This document shows positions 26,101 to 32,753 of a stretch of DNA of 41,138 nt, piece by piece; positions within the stretch are counted from its first letter, which is position 1, and each line of letters begins with the position of its first letter. Where the stretch lies: positions 1 through 41,138 of the forward strand of contig JAFGDN010000002.1 of the NCBI GenBank assembly GCA_016932095.1. Direction: 5' to 3'. Below the pieces are notes generated by a model, which saw only the letters and a program-made list of their open reading frames with translations, was not told where the DNA came from and did no database searches. Origin of the DNA: Sedimentisphaerales bacterium. Lineage in GTDB: Bacteria; Planctomycetota; Phycisphaerae; Sedimentisphaerales; Anaerobacaceae. The translations under genes were made by a program, and so were the position numbers.

Positions 26101-26575
26101 CAGGTTCAACGTTACCAAGACCGGCAAGAACGTCGGCTCGAAAATGGCGGTATTTACGCTGCTTGACCTCCAGGGGCAGGTCGAGGTTGTTCTGTTTCCA
26201 AATACCTATAATCAGTTCGCCGGTAAGCTCAGGGCTGATGCGGTTGTTTTCGTCAGAGGCCGGCTGGATTTCAGAAGGGAAAAACCAAACGTGATTGCCT
26301 CGGAGTTAATCACCCTCGATGAGGCGACCGACAAGCTGGCCGGCAAGGTGCGAATCGACTTGGACGCCGCCGGTGTTACAAAAGAGAAAGTCGCCGAAAT
26401 TAAAAGTATTTGTATGCACCACAGGGGCAAATCCGCCGTTTACGTGGCCATAAGGACCGACAAGGGCAGGGTTTACGCCGCCGCCGACAGGGGATTGAGC
26501 GTCAACCCCGACCCAGAATTCTGCCGAAAGATGCGGCACTTAGTCGGCCCCGAAAACCTGCAATTGACAAAGTAG
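23102..26575 (+). CDS. dnaE: DNA polymerase III alpha subunit
   Basis: This is the catalytic subunit of the chromosomal replicase. With the GTG start at 23102 it has 1157 residues, close to the E. coli length of 1160. The order is: PHP domain (HLHLHSQYSLLDG at the N-terminus, VTDHGN, IGIEAY, ACPKGEL, TNDVHFL), palm with the catalytic aspartates in PDIDIDI, fingers, then the helix-hairpin-helix region (GFNKSHSTRYAVIAYQTA). A C-terminal OB-fold (VTIGGMITKIRF...GQVEVVLFP) follows. An upstream ATG at 22988 would add 38 residues translated from non-coding-looking repeats. The GTG has AGGA seven bases upstream and puts the PHP motif at the usual distance from the start. The PHP metal ligands look complete, unlike in E. 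coli. Confidence 0.97.
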   Translation: MANNNGFIHLHLHSQYSLLDGAITFEKLFHRCKDLGMDSVAVTDHGNMFGAIEFYTKALASHIKPIIGIEAYIAPNSRHDRTKTSISDAAYHLVLLAENNTGYKNLLKLATIGYTEGFYYRPRIDKQILAELNEGLIACSACPKGELAVQLSSGDIKNAQAVAESYLKIFGPERYFVEIQSHEGDDPNTSKALVELANKLGIGLVATNDVHFLEESDHEAHNCLCAISTSKKADDPDRLIYPKDVFFKSAEEMRRLFPDCPQACDNTLAIAKRCDVEIDLKRRHAPRFKPEDGSTPEQFLTKLCCEKAQQIYGKIDDKVKERLERELNVIESKGFASYFLIVWDFCNFAHKNNIPVGARGSAVGTLVGFCLGLCDVDPLKYDLLFERFMDPQRNEMPDIDIDICQVGRGRIIDYVRQKYGQVAQIITFGTMKARAVIRDICRVLNVPLTEADRLAKLVPETLNMTLDAALETEPQLKQEYEKNPVIKRVIDISKKLEGLARHASVHAAGVVIADEPLTNFVPLYKPPGTEDIVTQFEGPMVEKVGLLKMDFLGLKTLSVLECARQLVERIHGKKINLEEIDLTDPKVFALFAAGRTKGIFQFESGGMQELLMKMKPDRIQDLIAANALYRPGPMTLIPDYNDRKHGSNWSLPHKIMNEVLEETYGIMVYQEQVMQICNLLGDIPLREAYTLIKAISKKQAKTIIKEKERFINGSVTKGLKKQEAEQIFELIERFAGYGFNKSHSTRYAVIAYQTAFLKTYWPVEYMAALLTYEMSDTDKVVEYIAECNNMGVEVTAPDINESGVDFTPLYKETDGPLTSLGAGKKGMIRFGLAAVKGVGEKAVEQIIAAREKVGRFQSLFHFCENVEMRAANKQVMESLIKAGAFDRLGGSRSQMMAGLEMAMEHGADTQTDRLNGQMRFFAQTAEPDYSQDHKRLPYAEPWPEPMMLMYEKEVLGFYVTSNPLSHCAETINIFSNINTAQISETTQEREVTIGGMITKIRFNVTKTGKNVGSKMAVFTLLDLQGQVEVVLFPNTYNQFAGKLRADAVVFVRGRLDFRREKPNVIASELITLDEATDKLAGKVRIDLDAAGVTKEKVAEIKSICMHHRGKSAVYVAIRTDKGRVYAAADRGLSVNPDPEFCRKMRHLVGPENLQLTK

Positions 26576-26644
26576 GGTAGCAAAATATTTTTGCAAAAAA
26601 CCAAAGAATTTGATTGAACCCCCGGATTTTTCCGATTATATTAT

Positions 26645-26720
26645 TAATAGCCCTGATAGGTGAACGTCGGCTCCAAGCCGTGTGGCTGGGCGGTATGACC
26701 GCCTGACCCTAGCCTATTAA
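26645..26720. repeat. structured intergenic element with two hairpins inside a closing stem
   Basis: AATAG (26645-26649) can close with CTATT (26714-26718). Inside are CGGCTCCAAGCCG (about 26668-26680) and GGCGGTATGACCGCC (about 26689-26703), each a clean hairpin. It lies between the 3' ends of dnaE and the convergent DUF3800-type gene, overlapping the end of the latter. It may be a dispersed palindromic element serving as terminator, or a structured RNA. I do not recognise a named RNA family. Confidence 0.55.
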
Positions 26721-27542
26721 GGGTTTTATTTTTTTCAACTCAAGCGGATTGGTATCACTATACCACTCTCCGTATGGCTTATTTCTCTTGTCGTCGAGAT
26801 CCATAATCAGTCGATAATCTTTGGCTATTAGGTTGAAAAACCTGTCCTCTTCCCGCTCAAACAAACGCTGCAATGCCCACAGGTAATAATCAATAATTTG
26901 TAATCCAACAAACTGTGAGGAGTAAGCCGGTATTACGACCGTCTTGCTGTCTGATGGAATCCCAGTTTTGATTTCAAAATTTACCTTAGCTCGCTCAATA
27001 GCCTGCTCAAAAGCATGTTGTCTAAGAGATTTTCCACGAATAGCAAAAACAATCCGGTTTTCTAAAGCTTTATGTTGAAGATTCCTGAACAACCTTTTGA
27101 TAAGGTCGTCATAAACTTCGTCCGACCTGAATTTCTCGCCCCTCTGAAATAAGAAACGAGCTGCACTGACCAGATACTCTTTTCTTCGTATTCCAACAAT
27201 CACTTTGGCGTCAAGTTCTGGAAGCAATCTAAATACCTCGCGTCTCACCTCTGGCAAATCATCTGTCGCGTGGAAATATAGAGCGGTTTTTCCTGCGTCC
27301 AATTGCATTGACGGAACACCTTTGAAATACGCGTCCGCAAGCAGCGCGGCTCTTAATCCGTCGAATTTTTGATGCGCCGTTTTGGGGTCGGGCAGGCGCG
27401 CCACTCCCACCATAAACATTCGTGAAACACCCTGCCGCCCAATAATCACACGACCTCGCTTATCAAAAAGGTTAAGGTCGCCTGCTTCATCCACGTAGTA
27501 ATTGTTTACAGTTTCAGTGTCTATCACTTTAACCTCGGCCAT
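26709..27542 (-). CDS. DUF3800-type protein
   Basis: About 277 residues. Near the N-terminus is YYVDEAGDLNLF, the signature acidic strand of DUF3800 proteins, which are predicted to have an RNase H-like fold. The C-terminal acidic residue is in LQIIDYYLWALQR, again typical. Family members occur in mobile and defence-related gene neighbourhoods; no biochemical function is assigned. The frame opens at 27572, but the promoter found here predicts transcription from about 27566. The ATG at 27542 is therefore preferred, although neither has a clear ribosome-binding site. The gene is the first of a small accessory island placed between dnaE and tmk, and is divergent from the next gene. Confidence 0.72.
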   Translation of the reverse strand: MAEVKVIDTETVNNYYVDEAGDLNLFDKRGRVIIGRQGVSRMFMVGVARLPDPKTAHQKFDGLRAALLADAYFKGVPSMQLDAGKTALYFHATDDLPEVRREVFRLLPELDAKVIVGIRRKEYLVSAARFLFQRGEKFRSDEVYDDLIKRLFRNLQHKALENRIVFAIRGKSLRQHAFEQAIERAKVNFEIKTGIPSDSKTVVIPAYSSQFVGLQIIDYYLWALQRLFEREEDRFFNLIAKDYRLIMDLDDKRNKPYGEWYSDTNPLELKKIKPLIG

Positions 27543-27553
27543 ACAAACAATAT

Positions 27554-27602
27554 TTGACGAACCGCTAGGCATAAATTATTGTGGTATCTGCTACGTTGTC
27601 AA
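27554..27602. promoter_or_regulatory. interlocked divergent promoters
   Basis: Minus strand: TTGACA (27602-27597), 18 bases, TAATTT (27578-27573), driving the DUF3800-type gene. Plus strand: TTGACG (27554-27559), 17 bases, TATTGT (27577-27582), driving the membrane protein gene. The two -10 boxes overlap, so polymerase cannot occupy both at once. Confidence 0.55.
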
Positions 27603-27628
27603 TAAATTAACCAGTTGGAGTTATCACT

Positions 27629-28069
27629 ATGTGGCTGCCAGAAAACGAAAGGCGTTTATTGCAAGCATATTACGATAAGATTGGCGAACATGATAAGGAG
27701 GAGCACTTTTTCTTAAAAGACCTGCTTCAATTCATAAAATCGAATCTGTCTTTTGACAAACCACCCTCCAGTGGAGAAGACATGAAAGCATACTCAAATG
27801 AGTTGTCGAAAATTGTGGTCGCCAACAAAGTTTTGGAAGCTCGAAAACTAATAATCCTCAGAGAAGGCCAACACAATAACTATAGTTCATCGTCTTCTAT
27901 ACCGGTGAAACTGACTCTTACCGGCTACGACCTCGGACGTAAATATAATTCCTGGCTGTCACGAAGCGGTCTTTGGTTTGCGGAATACAAAGACCACTGG
28001 TTTTGGCTCATTGTCAGCTTTCTGGGTGGTATTATTGGCGCCTTAATAGTAAACTGGCTTTCAAAATGA
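27629..28069 (+). CDS. C-tail-anchored membrane protein of unknown function
   Basis: A 146-residue protein. The first 105 residues are soluble, with a charged helical N-terminus (WLPENERRLLQAYYDKIG) and a central region with LTLTGYDLGRKYN that could be a winged-helix-like fold. The last 22 residues (FWLIVSFLGGIIGALIVNWL) form one membrane helix ending in SK. GGAG precedes the ATG at about ten bases. It is divergent from the DUF3800-type gene and 15 bases ahead of the nucleotidyltransferase module, so it may be part of the same plus-strand operon. A membrane-sensing or effector role would be guesswork. Confidence 0.7.
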   Translation: MWLPENERRLLQAYYDKIGEHDKEEHFFLKDLLQFIKSNLSFDKPPSSGEDMKAYSNELSKIVVANKVLEARKLIILREGQHNNYSSSSSIPVKLTLTGYDLGRKYNSWLSRSGLWFAEYKDHWFWLIVSFLGGIIGALIVNWLSK

Positions 28070-28084
28070 TGCTGAAGGGGCTAA

Positions 28085-28339
28085 ATGAATCTAATACCAA
28101 AAGACACGACTATTGAGGCATTGCGAAAGCAGTTTGAGATTTTAGAGCGAATCGGCATAGAAGGCAGGGCCGAGATGACCTTTCAGTTGAGCGATAATTT
28201 GCGTCAAATAATAGAGGATGGCGTTCGGCTTCGTCACCCCGAATACAGTGAATCTCAAATTTTTCAGGAAGTGATTCGCATTACTGCAGGAGATGAGCTT
28301 TATAACAAATTAGTCGGGTCGCAAGACAAACACAAATGA
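28085..28339 (+). CDS. small partner protein of the nucleotidyltransferase (antitoxin-like)
   Basis: An 84-residue, mainly helical, charged protein. The segment RAEMTFQLSDNLRQIIEDGV followed by RLRHPEYSESQIF resembles small proteins found directly upstream of stand-alone nucleotidyltransferases in other genomes. Its stop codon overlaps the next start codon in ATGA (28336-28339), indicating translational coupling. The two-gene layout resembles a toxin-antitoxin or minimal nucleotidyltransferase pair; which partner does what cannot be read from sequence. The ATG is chosen by default, with AAGGGG eight bases upstream. Confidence 0.65.
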   Translation: MNLIPKDTTIEALRKQFEILERIGIEGRAEMTFQLSDNLRQIIEDGVRLRHPEYSESQIFQEVIRITAGDELYNKLVGSQDKHK

Positions 28340-28911
28340 AACGGCAGACAGAATTTCTTGAGAAACTCATTGGTCTTATAGAGGCCGCAGGTATTCCTTA
28401 CGCTGTATGCGGCTCTTTAAGCAGCAGTTTATACGGCCAGCCGCGGGCGACTAATGACGCCGATATTATTATCTCACCTACAGAAAACCAGCTTGCCGCA
28501 CTTCTGAAGTCTCTCGAAGGAGGATGTTATTTAAATCCTGAGACGGCTGTTGAGGCAATGAAGATACGTTCGATGTTTAATGTGATAGACAAGGAATTTG
28601 GCTGGAAAGCCGACTTGATATTTCAGCAGGATAAGCCCTACCAGTTATCGAAATTCAACCGAAGAATGAGAGCAAAATTATGGGGGATTGATCTTTGGAT
28701 GCTCTCGCCGGAAGATGTTATTTTGAGCAAACTTGATTGGGCCAAAGATAGCGGCTCTGAGATGCAATTGAGAGACGTTTTTGGTGTTATGAAGCTCCAG
28801 TGGGACAAACTGGACTGGGACTATCTGCGGCACTGGGCGAAAATACTCGGCGTAGAGAAAAACCTCGAAATTGTAACAGGAGAGGTTAGAAAACTGCGAG
28901 GAGAACAATAA
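28336..28911 (+). CDS. stand-alone nucleotidyltransferase-fold protein
   Basis: A 191-residue protein with the nucleotidyltransferase signature GSLSSSLYG...ATNDADIII: a Gly-Ser pair followed by the metal-binding Asp-x-Asp near residue 47. A third acidic residue in WKADLIF is near 97. The C-terminal part with LSPEDVILSKLDWAK is typical of the AbiEii/DUF6036-like group. Related proteins are toxins that modify tRNA or other RNAs, or antitoxins that modify a HEPN partner; no HEPN motif is seen in the partner here. It overlaps the preceding small gene by four bases and is two bases from the tmk start codon, so its transcription probably continues into tmk. Confidence 0.75.
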   Translation: MKRQTEFLEKLIGLIEAAGIPYAVCGSLSSSLYGQPRATNDADIIISPTENQLAALLKSLEGGCYLNPETAVEAMKIRSMFNVIDKEFGWKADLIFQQDKPYQLSKFNRRMRAKLWGIDLWMLSPEDVILSKLDWAKDSGSEMQLRDVFGVMKLQWDKLDWDYLRHWAKILGVEKNLEIVTGEVRKLRGEQ

Positions 28912-28912
28912 A

Positions 28913-29551
28913 GTGTTTTCGAAAAGCAAATTTGCAGGTAAATTTATCGCCCTTGACGGGCCGGACGGATGCGGGAAAACGACGCAGACAAAATTACTCG
29001 TTGACTGGCTGGCTAAGCAGGGTGTGGACGTGGTCGGTTTCCGTGAGCCGGGAGCGACGGCCATTGGCGAGAAAATTAGAGACATCCTGCTAAATCCCGA
29101 ACACAAGGCGATGGACACCGCTACAGAGGTAATGCTCTATATGGCGGCGAGGGTGCAATTATGGAATGAGAAAATCTCGCCTGCCTTGAAAGACAATAAA
29201 TGCGTTGTTGTTGACCGCTGGTTGTCGAGCACCTGCGCGTATCAGGGTAACGCGGGCGGATTCGGAATGGATAAGGTCATAAAAATCGCGACCGACTGCC
29301 TTGAAAGGCCCTGGCCTGATTTAACAATTATACTCGACATTGACCTCGAAACCGCGGCAAAACGACTCAAAAAAGACCTCGACCGGATGGAGCAAAAAGG
29401 CGACAACTATCACCGAAAGGTGCGCGAGGGCTTTCTAAAACTCGCCAAACAACACAGGGATTTCATCGTCGTTGATGCGACGGGCGATATAAATACAGTG
29501 CAGGAAAAAGTTTTAGAAATAATTTCACAATACAAACAGCCAGCCGGCTAA
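28913..29551 (+). CDS. tmk: thymidylate kinase
   Basis: This enzyme phosphorylates dTMP to dTDP for DNA synthesis. The 212 residues match the family. It has a P-loop GPDGCGKTT near residues 16-24, the DR motif in VVDRWLSSTCAYQG and a lid region with KRLKKDLDRMEQKG. The start is a GTG at 28913, one base after the upstream stop codon, with GAGGAG at 28898-28903. It leads a run of housekeeping genes also containing holB, ricT and metG, an order close to that of Bacillus. The accessory nucleotidyltransferase gene is fused onto its leader by proximity, so tmk expression may depend on the island's promoter. Confidence 0.95.
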   Translation: MFSKSKFAGKFIALDGPDGCGKTTQTKLLVDWLAKQGVDVVGFREPGATAIGEKIRDILLNPEHKAMDTATEVMLYMAARVQLWNEKISPALKDNKCVVVDRWLSSTCAYQGNAGGFGMDKVIKIATDCLERPWPDLTIILDIDLETAAKRLKKDLDRMEQKGDNYHRKVREGFLKLAKQHRDFIVVDATGDINTVQEKVLEIISQYKQPAG

Positions 29552-29567
29552 TCAGGAGAACTAATCA

Positions 29568-30446
29568 ATGAACAATTACAGGAATCAGACCGCATTTTTG
29601 CTTATTGCAGCAGTTATGGTTTTCGCCGCCGGCTGCCCGCAGCAAAGGTATGAGCCGATTGTCCTGGCCGCCGCACAGGGCGAAACAGCGAAGGTTCGCG
29701 CCCTCCTTGCACAGGGCGCCAATATCAATGTCATGGACAGGGGCTTTACGCCGCTGCTTGTCGCGCTTCAAAGGGGACAAATTGAGACCGCACGCATGCT
29801 CATCGAGGCAGGCGCCGACGTCAAAGTTGTTGATGAGCAATGCGGCTTCAGTGCGCTTGCTTTTGCAGCGTTCGAGGGCGACACCGAAATCTGTAAAATG
29901 CTGATAGACCGCGGCGCCGACCTCGAATCGACAAACCGGCTTTGCGCGCCTTTCGGCTCGATGGGGGGAGAAACACCCCTGATTATCGCCGCCATTAAAA
30001 ACCGCGTTGAGGTGGTCAGGATGCTTATTGATTCGGGGGCGAAAATCAACGCGAAAAACAACCTTGACCGCACGGCAATTATGGAGGCCAGCTTTTACGG
30101 CAATACAGGGGTTGTCGAAGTGCTGATACGGGCGGGAGCGGACGTAAACGGCCTCGACGTGAACCGCGGAACCCCCCTGATTTTCGCGACCGTAAAGAAC
30201 CATACAAAAACGATGGAAGCCCTGATTACCGCGGGCGCCGACCTGAACACGACCGATAACGAGGGCTTCACGGCATTGATAATAGCCGTTATCAAAGGGC
30301 ACAAGGAAGCCGCAAAATTATTGATTGACAGGGGTGCCGACCTTAACGTAAGGGCATCCGACGGAAACACGGCACTGTCGATCGCCAAACAAAAGCAAAA
30401 CAACGAGCTTGTTAAAATGCTCACTGCCGCCGGCGCAACGGAATAA
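29568..30446 (+). CDS. ankyrin-repeat lipoprotein
   Basis: A 292-residue lipoprotein precursor. The signal sequence ends in the lipobox VFAAGC (Cys near residue 23). About eight ankyrin repeats of 33 residues follow, each with patterns such as TPLLVALQRGQIETARMLIE and GADVKVVD. Ankyrin repeats mediate protein binding. It is unusual between tmk and holB, two cytoplasmic replication genes, and lies 16 bases after tmk and 12 before holB, so it is co-transcribed. The ATG at 29568 has AGGAG eleven bases upstream. Location in the periplasm or at the membrane is inferred from the lipobox. Confidence 0.88.
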   Translation: MNNYRNQTAFLLIAAVMVFAAGCPQQRYEPIVLAAAQGETAKVRALLAQGANINVMDRGFTPLLVALQRGQIETARMLIEAGADVKVVDEQCGFSALAFAAFEGDTEICKMLIDRGADLESTNRLCAPFGSMGGETPLIIAAIKNRVEVVRMLIDSGAKINAKNNLDRTAIMEASFYGNTGVVEVLIRAGADVNGLDVNRGTPLIFATVKNHTKTMEALITAGADLNTTDNEGFTALIIAVIKGHKEAAKLLIDRGADLNVRASDGNTALSIAKQKQNNELVKMLTAAGATE

Positions 30447-30458
30447 GCCGGTCTTCTT

Positions 30459-31649
30459 ATGATGACACTGAAAGACATTTTCTGCCAGGAAAAAGCAATC
30501 AACGCGCTTCAGCTTGCCTTTGTCGGCGATAAGGTCGCGCACGCGTATATATTCGCGGGAAATGACGGCGTGGGGAAGTTCACTACCGCACGCAAATTCG
30601 CAAAGCTTTTGTTGTGTAAAAACCCATTTTTTACCGCCGAGCACGCTGAGGCCGCAGAGAAAAAACATAAAATAAACTCTGCGTGCTCTGCGGTCTCTGC
30701 GGTGAATGAGTTTGCCGATTCCTGCGGCAATTGCGAATCCTGCCGGCTGTTCGAGGCCGGCTCACATCCCGATTTTGAGCACGTCTATAAAGAGCTAATC
30801 GAATTTACCGAAGACGGCGAGAACAAGGTGCCGCCTGTTGAGTTTCCCATTGATGTCGTCCGCGAATTTGTCATTGAAAAAGTCAGCAGCAAGCCCACCC
30901 TGTCAACAAGAAAGGTTTTTATCCTGACCGAAGCGGAGAAGCTCAACAATCCATCACAAAACTGCCTTTTGAAGGTTCTCGAAGAGCCGCCGGGATATTG
31001 CTGCATTATCCTTATATGCACCCGGCCGGATAAACTTGTGCCGACAATCAGGTCTCGATGCCAAATCCTGCGGTTTGGCCCCGTCGCGGAAAACAAAATA
31101 ATCGAAAAATTGAACGAAATTGGCCTCGATGAAAAACGGGCGAAATTTTTCTCGCGTTTCGTCGGGGGCAGTATCGGCCTTGCCTGTCTTTACGCCCGGC
31201 TCGAACAAAACGGGGCAAACCTTTACCAGACAAAAACAGAGCTTGTGGATGTTATCGCGAAATTAGAGTATAAGGATTCAGTTGAACTGGCTGAGGATTT
31301 CCAGCAGCAATCAAAAGACCTCGCGGCCCTGTGGGCCAAAATAGACCCTGGAACGAGCAAAACAGATATTAACCGCAAGGCCGCTAAAACTATTGTGCAG
31401 GTTGTCATAGCCGCCCTTCACGATGCTATGCTGGTCAACCTTGATAATGGCGACAAAATCGTCAATTTTGACCAGCCGGAGCAAATAAAGACACTCGCCC
31501 GGCGATTCGACGCCGAGCAGGCCGCCCGGGAAATCGCCGACTGCTTTAAAATGCTTAACTGGGTGGAATCATCCGTCAACGAAAAGCTTATTTTCGAGCA
31601 TCTATTGTTAAACCTGGCCGAAACTGATAAAATCATATCGAAACTTTAA
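30459..31649 (+). CDS. holB: DNA polymerase III delta-prime subunit with in-frame repeat insertion
   Basis: This clamp-loader subunit is the AAA+ partner of DnaX. In 396 residues it has a P-loop GNDGVGKFTTAR near 28-40, a zinc module formed by Cys in LLLCKN and the cluster CGNCESC, and the AAA+ segments KVFILTEAEKLN and FLKVLEEPP. The trio of cysteines is separated from the first by about 35 residues instead of the usual 9 or so. That extra stretch (TAEHAEAAEKKHKINSACSA...) is the translation of a family A palindromic repeat. The insertion keeps the frame and sits in a surface loop. The start is ATG ATG at 30459; either could be used. Confidence 0.92.
   Translation: MMTLKDIFCQEKAINALQLAFVGDKVAHAYIFAGNDGVGKFTTARKFAKLLLCKNPFFTAEHAEAAEKKHKINSACSAVSAVNEFADSCGNCESCRLFEAGSHPDFEHVYKELIEFTEDGENKVPPVEFPIDVVREFVIEKVSSKPTLSTRKVFILTEAEKLNNPSQNCLLKVLEEPPGYCCIILICTRPDKLVPTIRSRCQILRFGPVAENKIIEKLNEIGLDEKRAKFFSRFVGGSIGLACLYARLEQNGANLYQTKTELVDVIAKLEYKDSVELAEDFQQQSKDLAALWAKIDPGTSKTDINRKAAKTIVQVVIAALHDAMLVNLDNGDKIVNFDQPEQIKTLARRFDAEQAAREIADCFKMLNWVESSVNEKLIFEHLLLNLAETDKIISKL
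30633..30703 (+). repeat. family A palindromic repeat, in-frame copy inside holB
   Basis: The left arm at 30633-30659 begins ACCGCCGAGCACGCTGAGGC. The right arm at 30677-30703 is its near-inverse and ends CTCTGCGGTCTCTGCGGT. The arms of 27 bases surround an AT-rich centre of 17 bases. No stop codon occurs in the gene's frame. Confidence 0.88.
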
Positions 31650-31654
31650 CAATT

Positions 31655-31738
31655 TCACCGCAGGGCACCCTTTGACAAGCTCCCCTGCCAACGACTTGCA
31701 GGGGCCGGCAGGGCAGGCAGCGGAGACCGCAGAGAAAA
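31655..31738. repeat. family A repeat arm interrupted by a second element
   Basis: TTCACCGCAG near 31655 and CGGAGACCGCAGAGAAAAA near 31718-31736 together rebuild one arm of family A. About 53 foreign bases in between contain a hairpin (CCCCTGCC...GCAGGGG, about 31682-31706) followed by GGCAGGGCAGGCAG. The element fills the gap between holB and ricT and ends close to the ricT start codon. Confidence 0.65.
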
Positions 31739-31750
31739 ATATATACCGAA

Positions 31751-32734
31751 ATGGAAGATACACAAATACAAAGGCCAAAACCGCCGAGGATGAAGAAATT
31801 TATGCTGGTCAGGTACAGCCGGATGCGGCTGTTGGGGATTTTCGAGCATAATGAGACGCAAATACCCCCTGTGCCGACCCGCGTCGTGGTCAAGACCGAT
31901 AAAGGATTCGAGCTGGGCAGCTTAGTAGGCAGCTTGAGCTCATATCGAACGGGGCAGCTCAAGCTGGCTGACGAACAAATCAGGAAATACTTCGACGAAT
32001 CTGAAATCCCCTTCTCAGCGGAGCCGGCAGGCAGGTTTATCAGGTACGCGACCCCTGAAGACATCAACGAGGAAAAGCATTTCAAGAAAATCGCCGGGGA
32101 AGAGACGCGGTTCTGCAGGAACCTTGTCAAAGAGATGAACCTGCAGATGAAAATTGTTGACGCCGAGCATATCATCGGCGGCGAGCGAATCATTTTCTAT
32201 TTTATGGCCGACGGCCGGGTTGACTTTCGCGAGCTTGTTAAAAAGCTGGCACAGGAATACCAGACGAGGATTGAAATGCGGCAAATCGGCTCGCGCGACG
32301 AGGCCAAGCTCTTGGGCGACGTTGAAAGCTGCGGCCAGCAATGTTGCTGCATCAGGTTTCTCAAGTCGTTAAAGCCCGTCAATATGCGTATGGCAAAGCT
32401 GCAAAAGGCGACGCTTGACCCGTCGAAAATCTCCGGCTTTTGCGGCCGCCTGAAGTGCTGCCTGCGATACGAAGATTTGACCTATACTGAGTTGAAAAAG
32501 CTGCTGCCCCACAGGGGAACGCGAGTAAAAACAAGTCAGGGGGCCGGCAGGGTCGCCGATTACCAGATTCTTACCCAGCTTATCGTTGTCGAGCTTGATA
32601 ACCAGACAAGAATAGTTGTGCCGAGGGAAGAAATCGAGATAATATCACAGTCGCAACCCGAAAATATCCGGCAGGAACCGCAGACAAATGCCGACAAGGA
32701 CGAACCCGACAAGAATGAACAGACAAACGTTTAG
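31751..32734 (+). CDS. ricT: PSP1/RicT-family regulatory iron-sulfur protein
   Basis: A homologue of YaaT/RicT, part of the Y-complex that in Bacillus steers RNA processing and development. Its 327 residues contain the cysteine-rich motif CGQQCCC near residue 195 and the signature ISGFCGRLKCCLRYE near 232. Both are PSP1 hallmarks, and their cysteines bind a 4Fe-4S cluster in Bacillus. The gene lies between holB and metG, the conserved order. The start at 31751 follows directly behind a repeat element and has no good ribosome-binding site. The ATG at 31790 (MKKFMLVRYSRMRLLG), with GAGG just upstream, is an alternative and would fit the usual N-terminus of the family. The C-terminus (290-327) is acidic, polar and low-complexity. 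Confidence 0.88.
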   Translation: MEDTQIQRPKPPRMKKFMLVRYSRMRLLGIFEHNETQIPPVPTRVVVKTDKGFELGSLVGSLSSYRTGQLKLADEQIRKYFDESEIPFSAEPAGRFIRYATPEDINEEKHFKKIAGEETRFCRNLVKEMNLQMKIVDAEHIIGGERIIFYFMADGRVDFRELVKKLAQEYQTRIEMRQIGSRDEAKLLGDVESCGQQCCCIRFLKSLKPVNMRMAKLQKATLDPSKISGFCGRLKCCLRYEDLTYTELKKLLPHRGTRVKTSQGAGRVADYQILTQLIVVELDNQTRIVVPREEIEIISQSQPENIRQEPQTNADKDEPDKNEQTNV

Positions 32735-32753
32735 ATTTTCTAATACCATTAAA

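Noticed and set aside
26645-26720. Signal recognition particle RNA, riboswitch or 6S RNA at the dnaE 3' side
   Set aside because: The conserved SRP loop and the core motifs of riboswitches I know are absent; it is listed only as an unassigned structured element.
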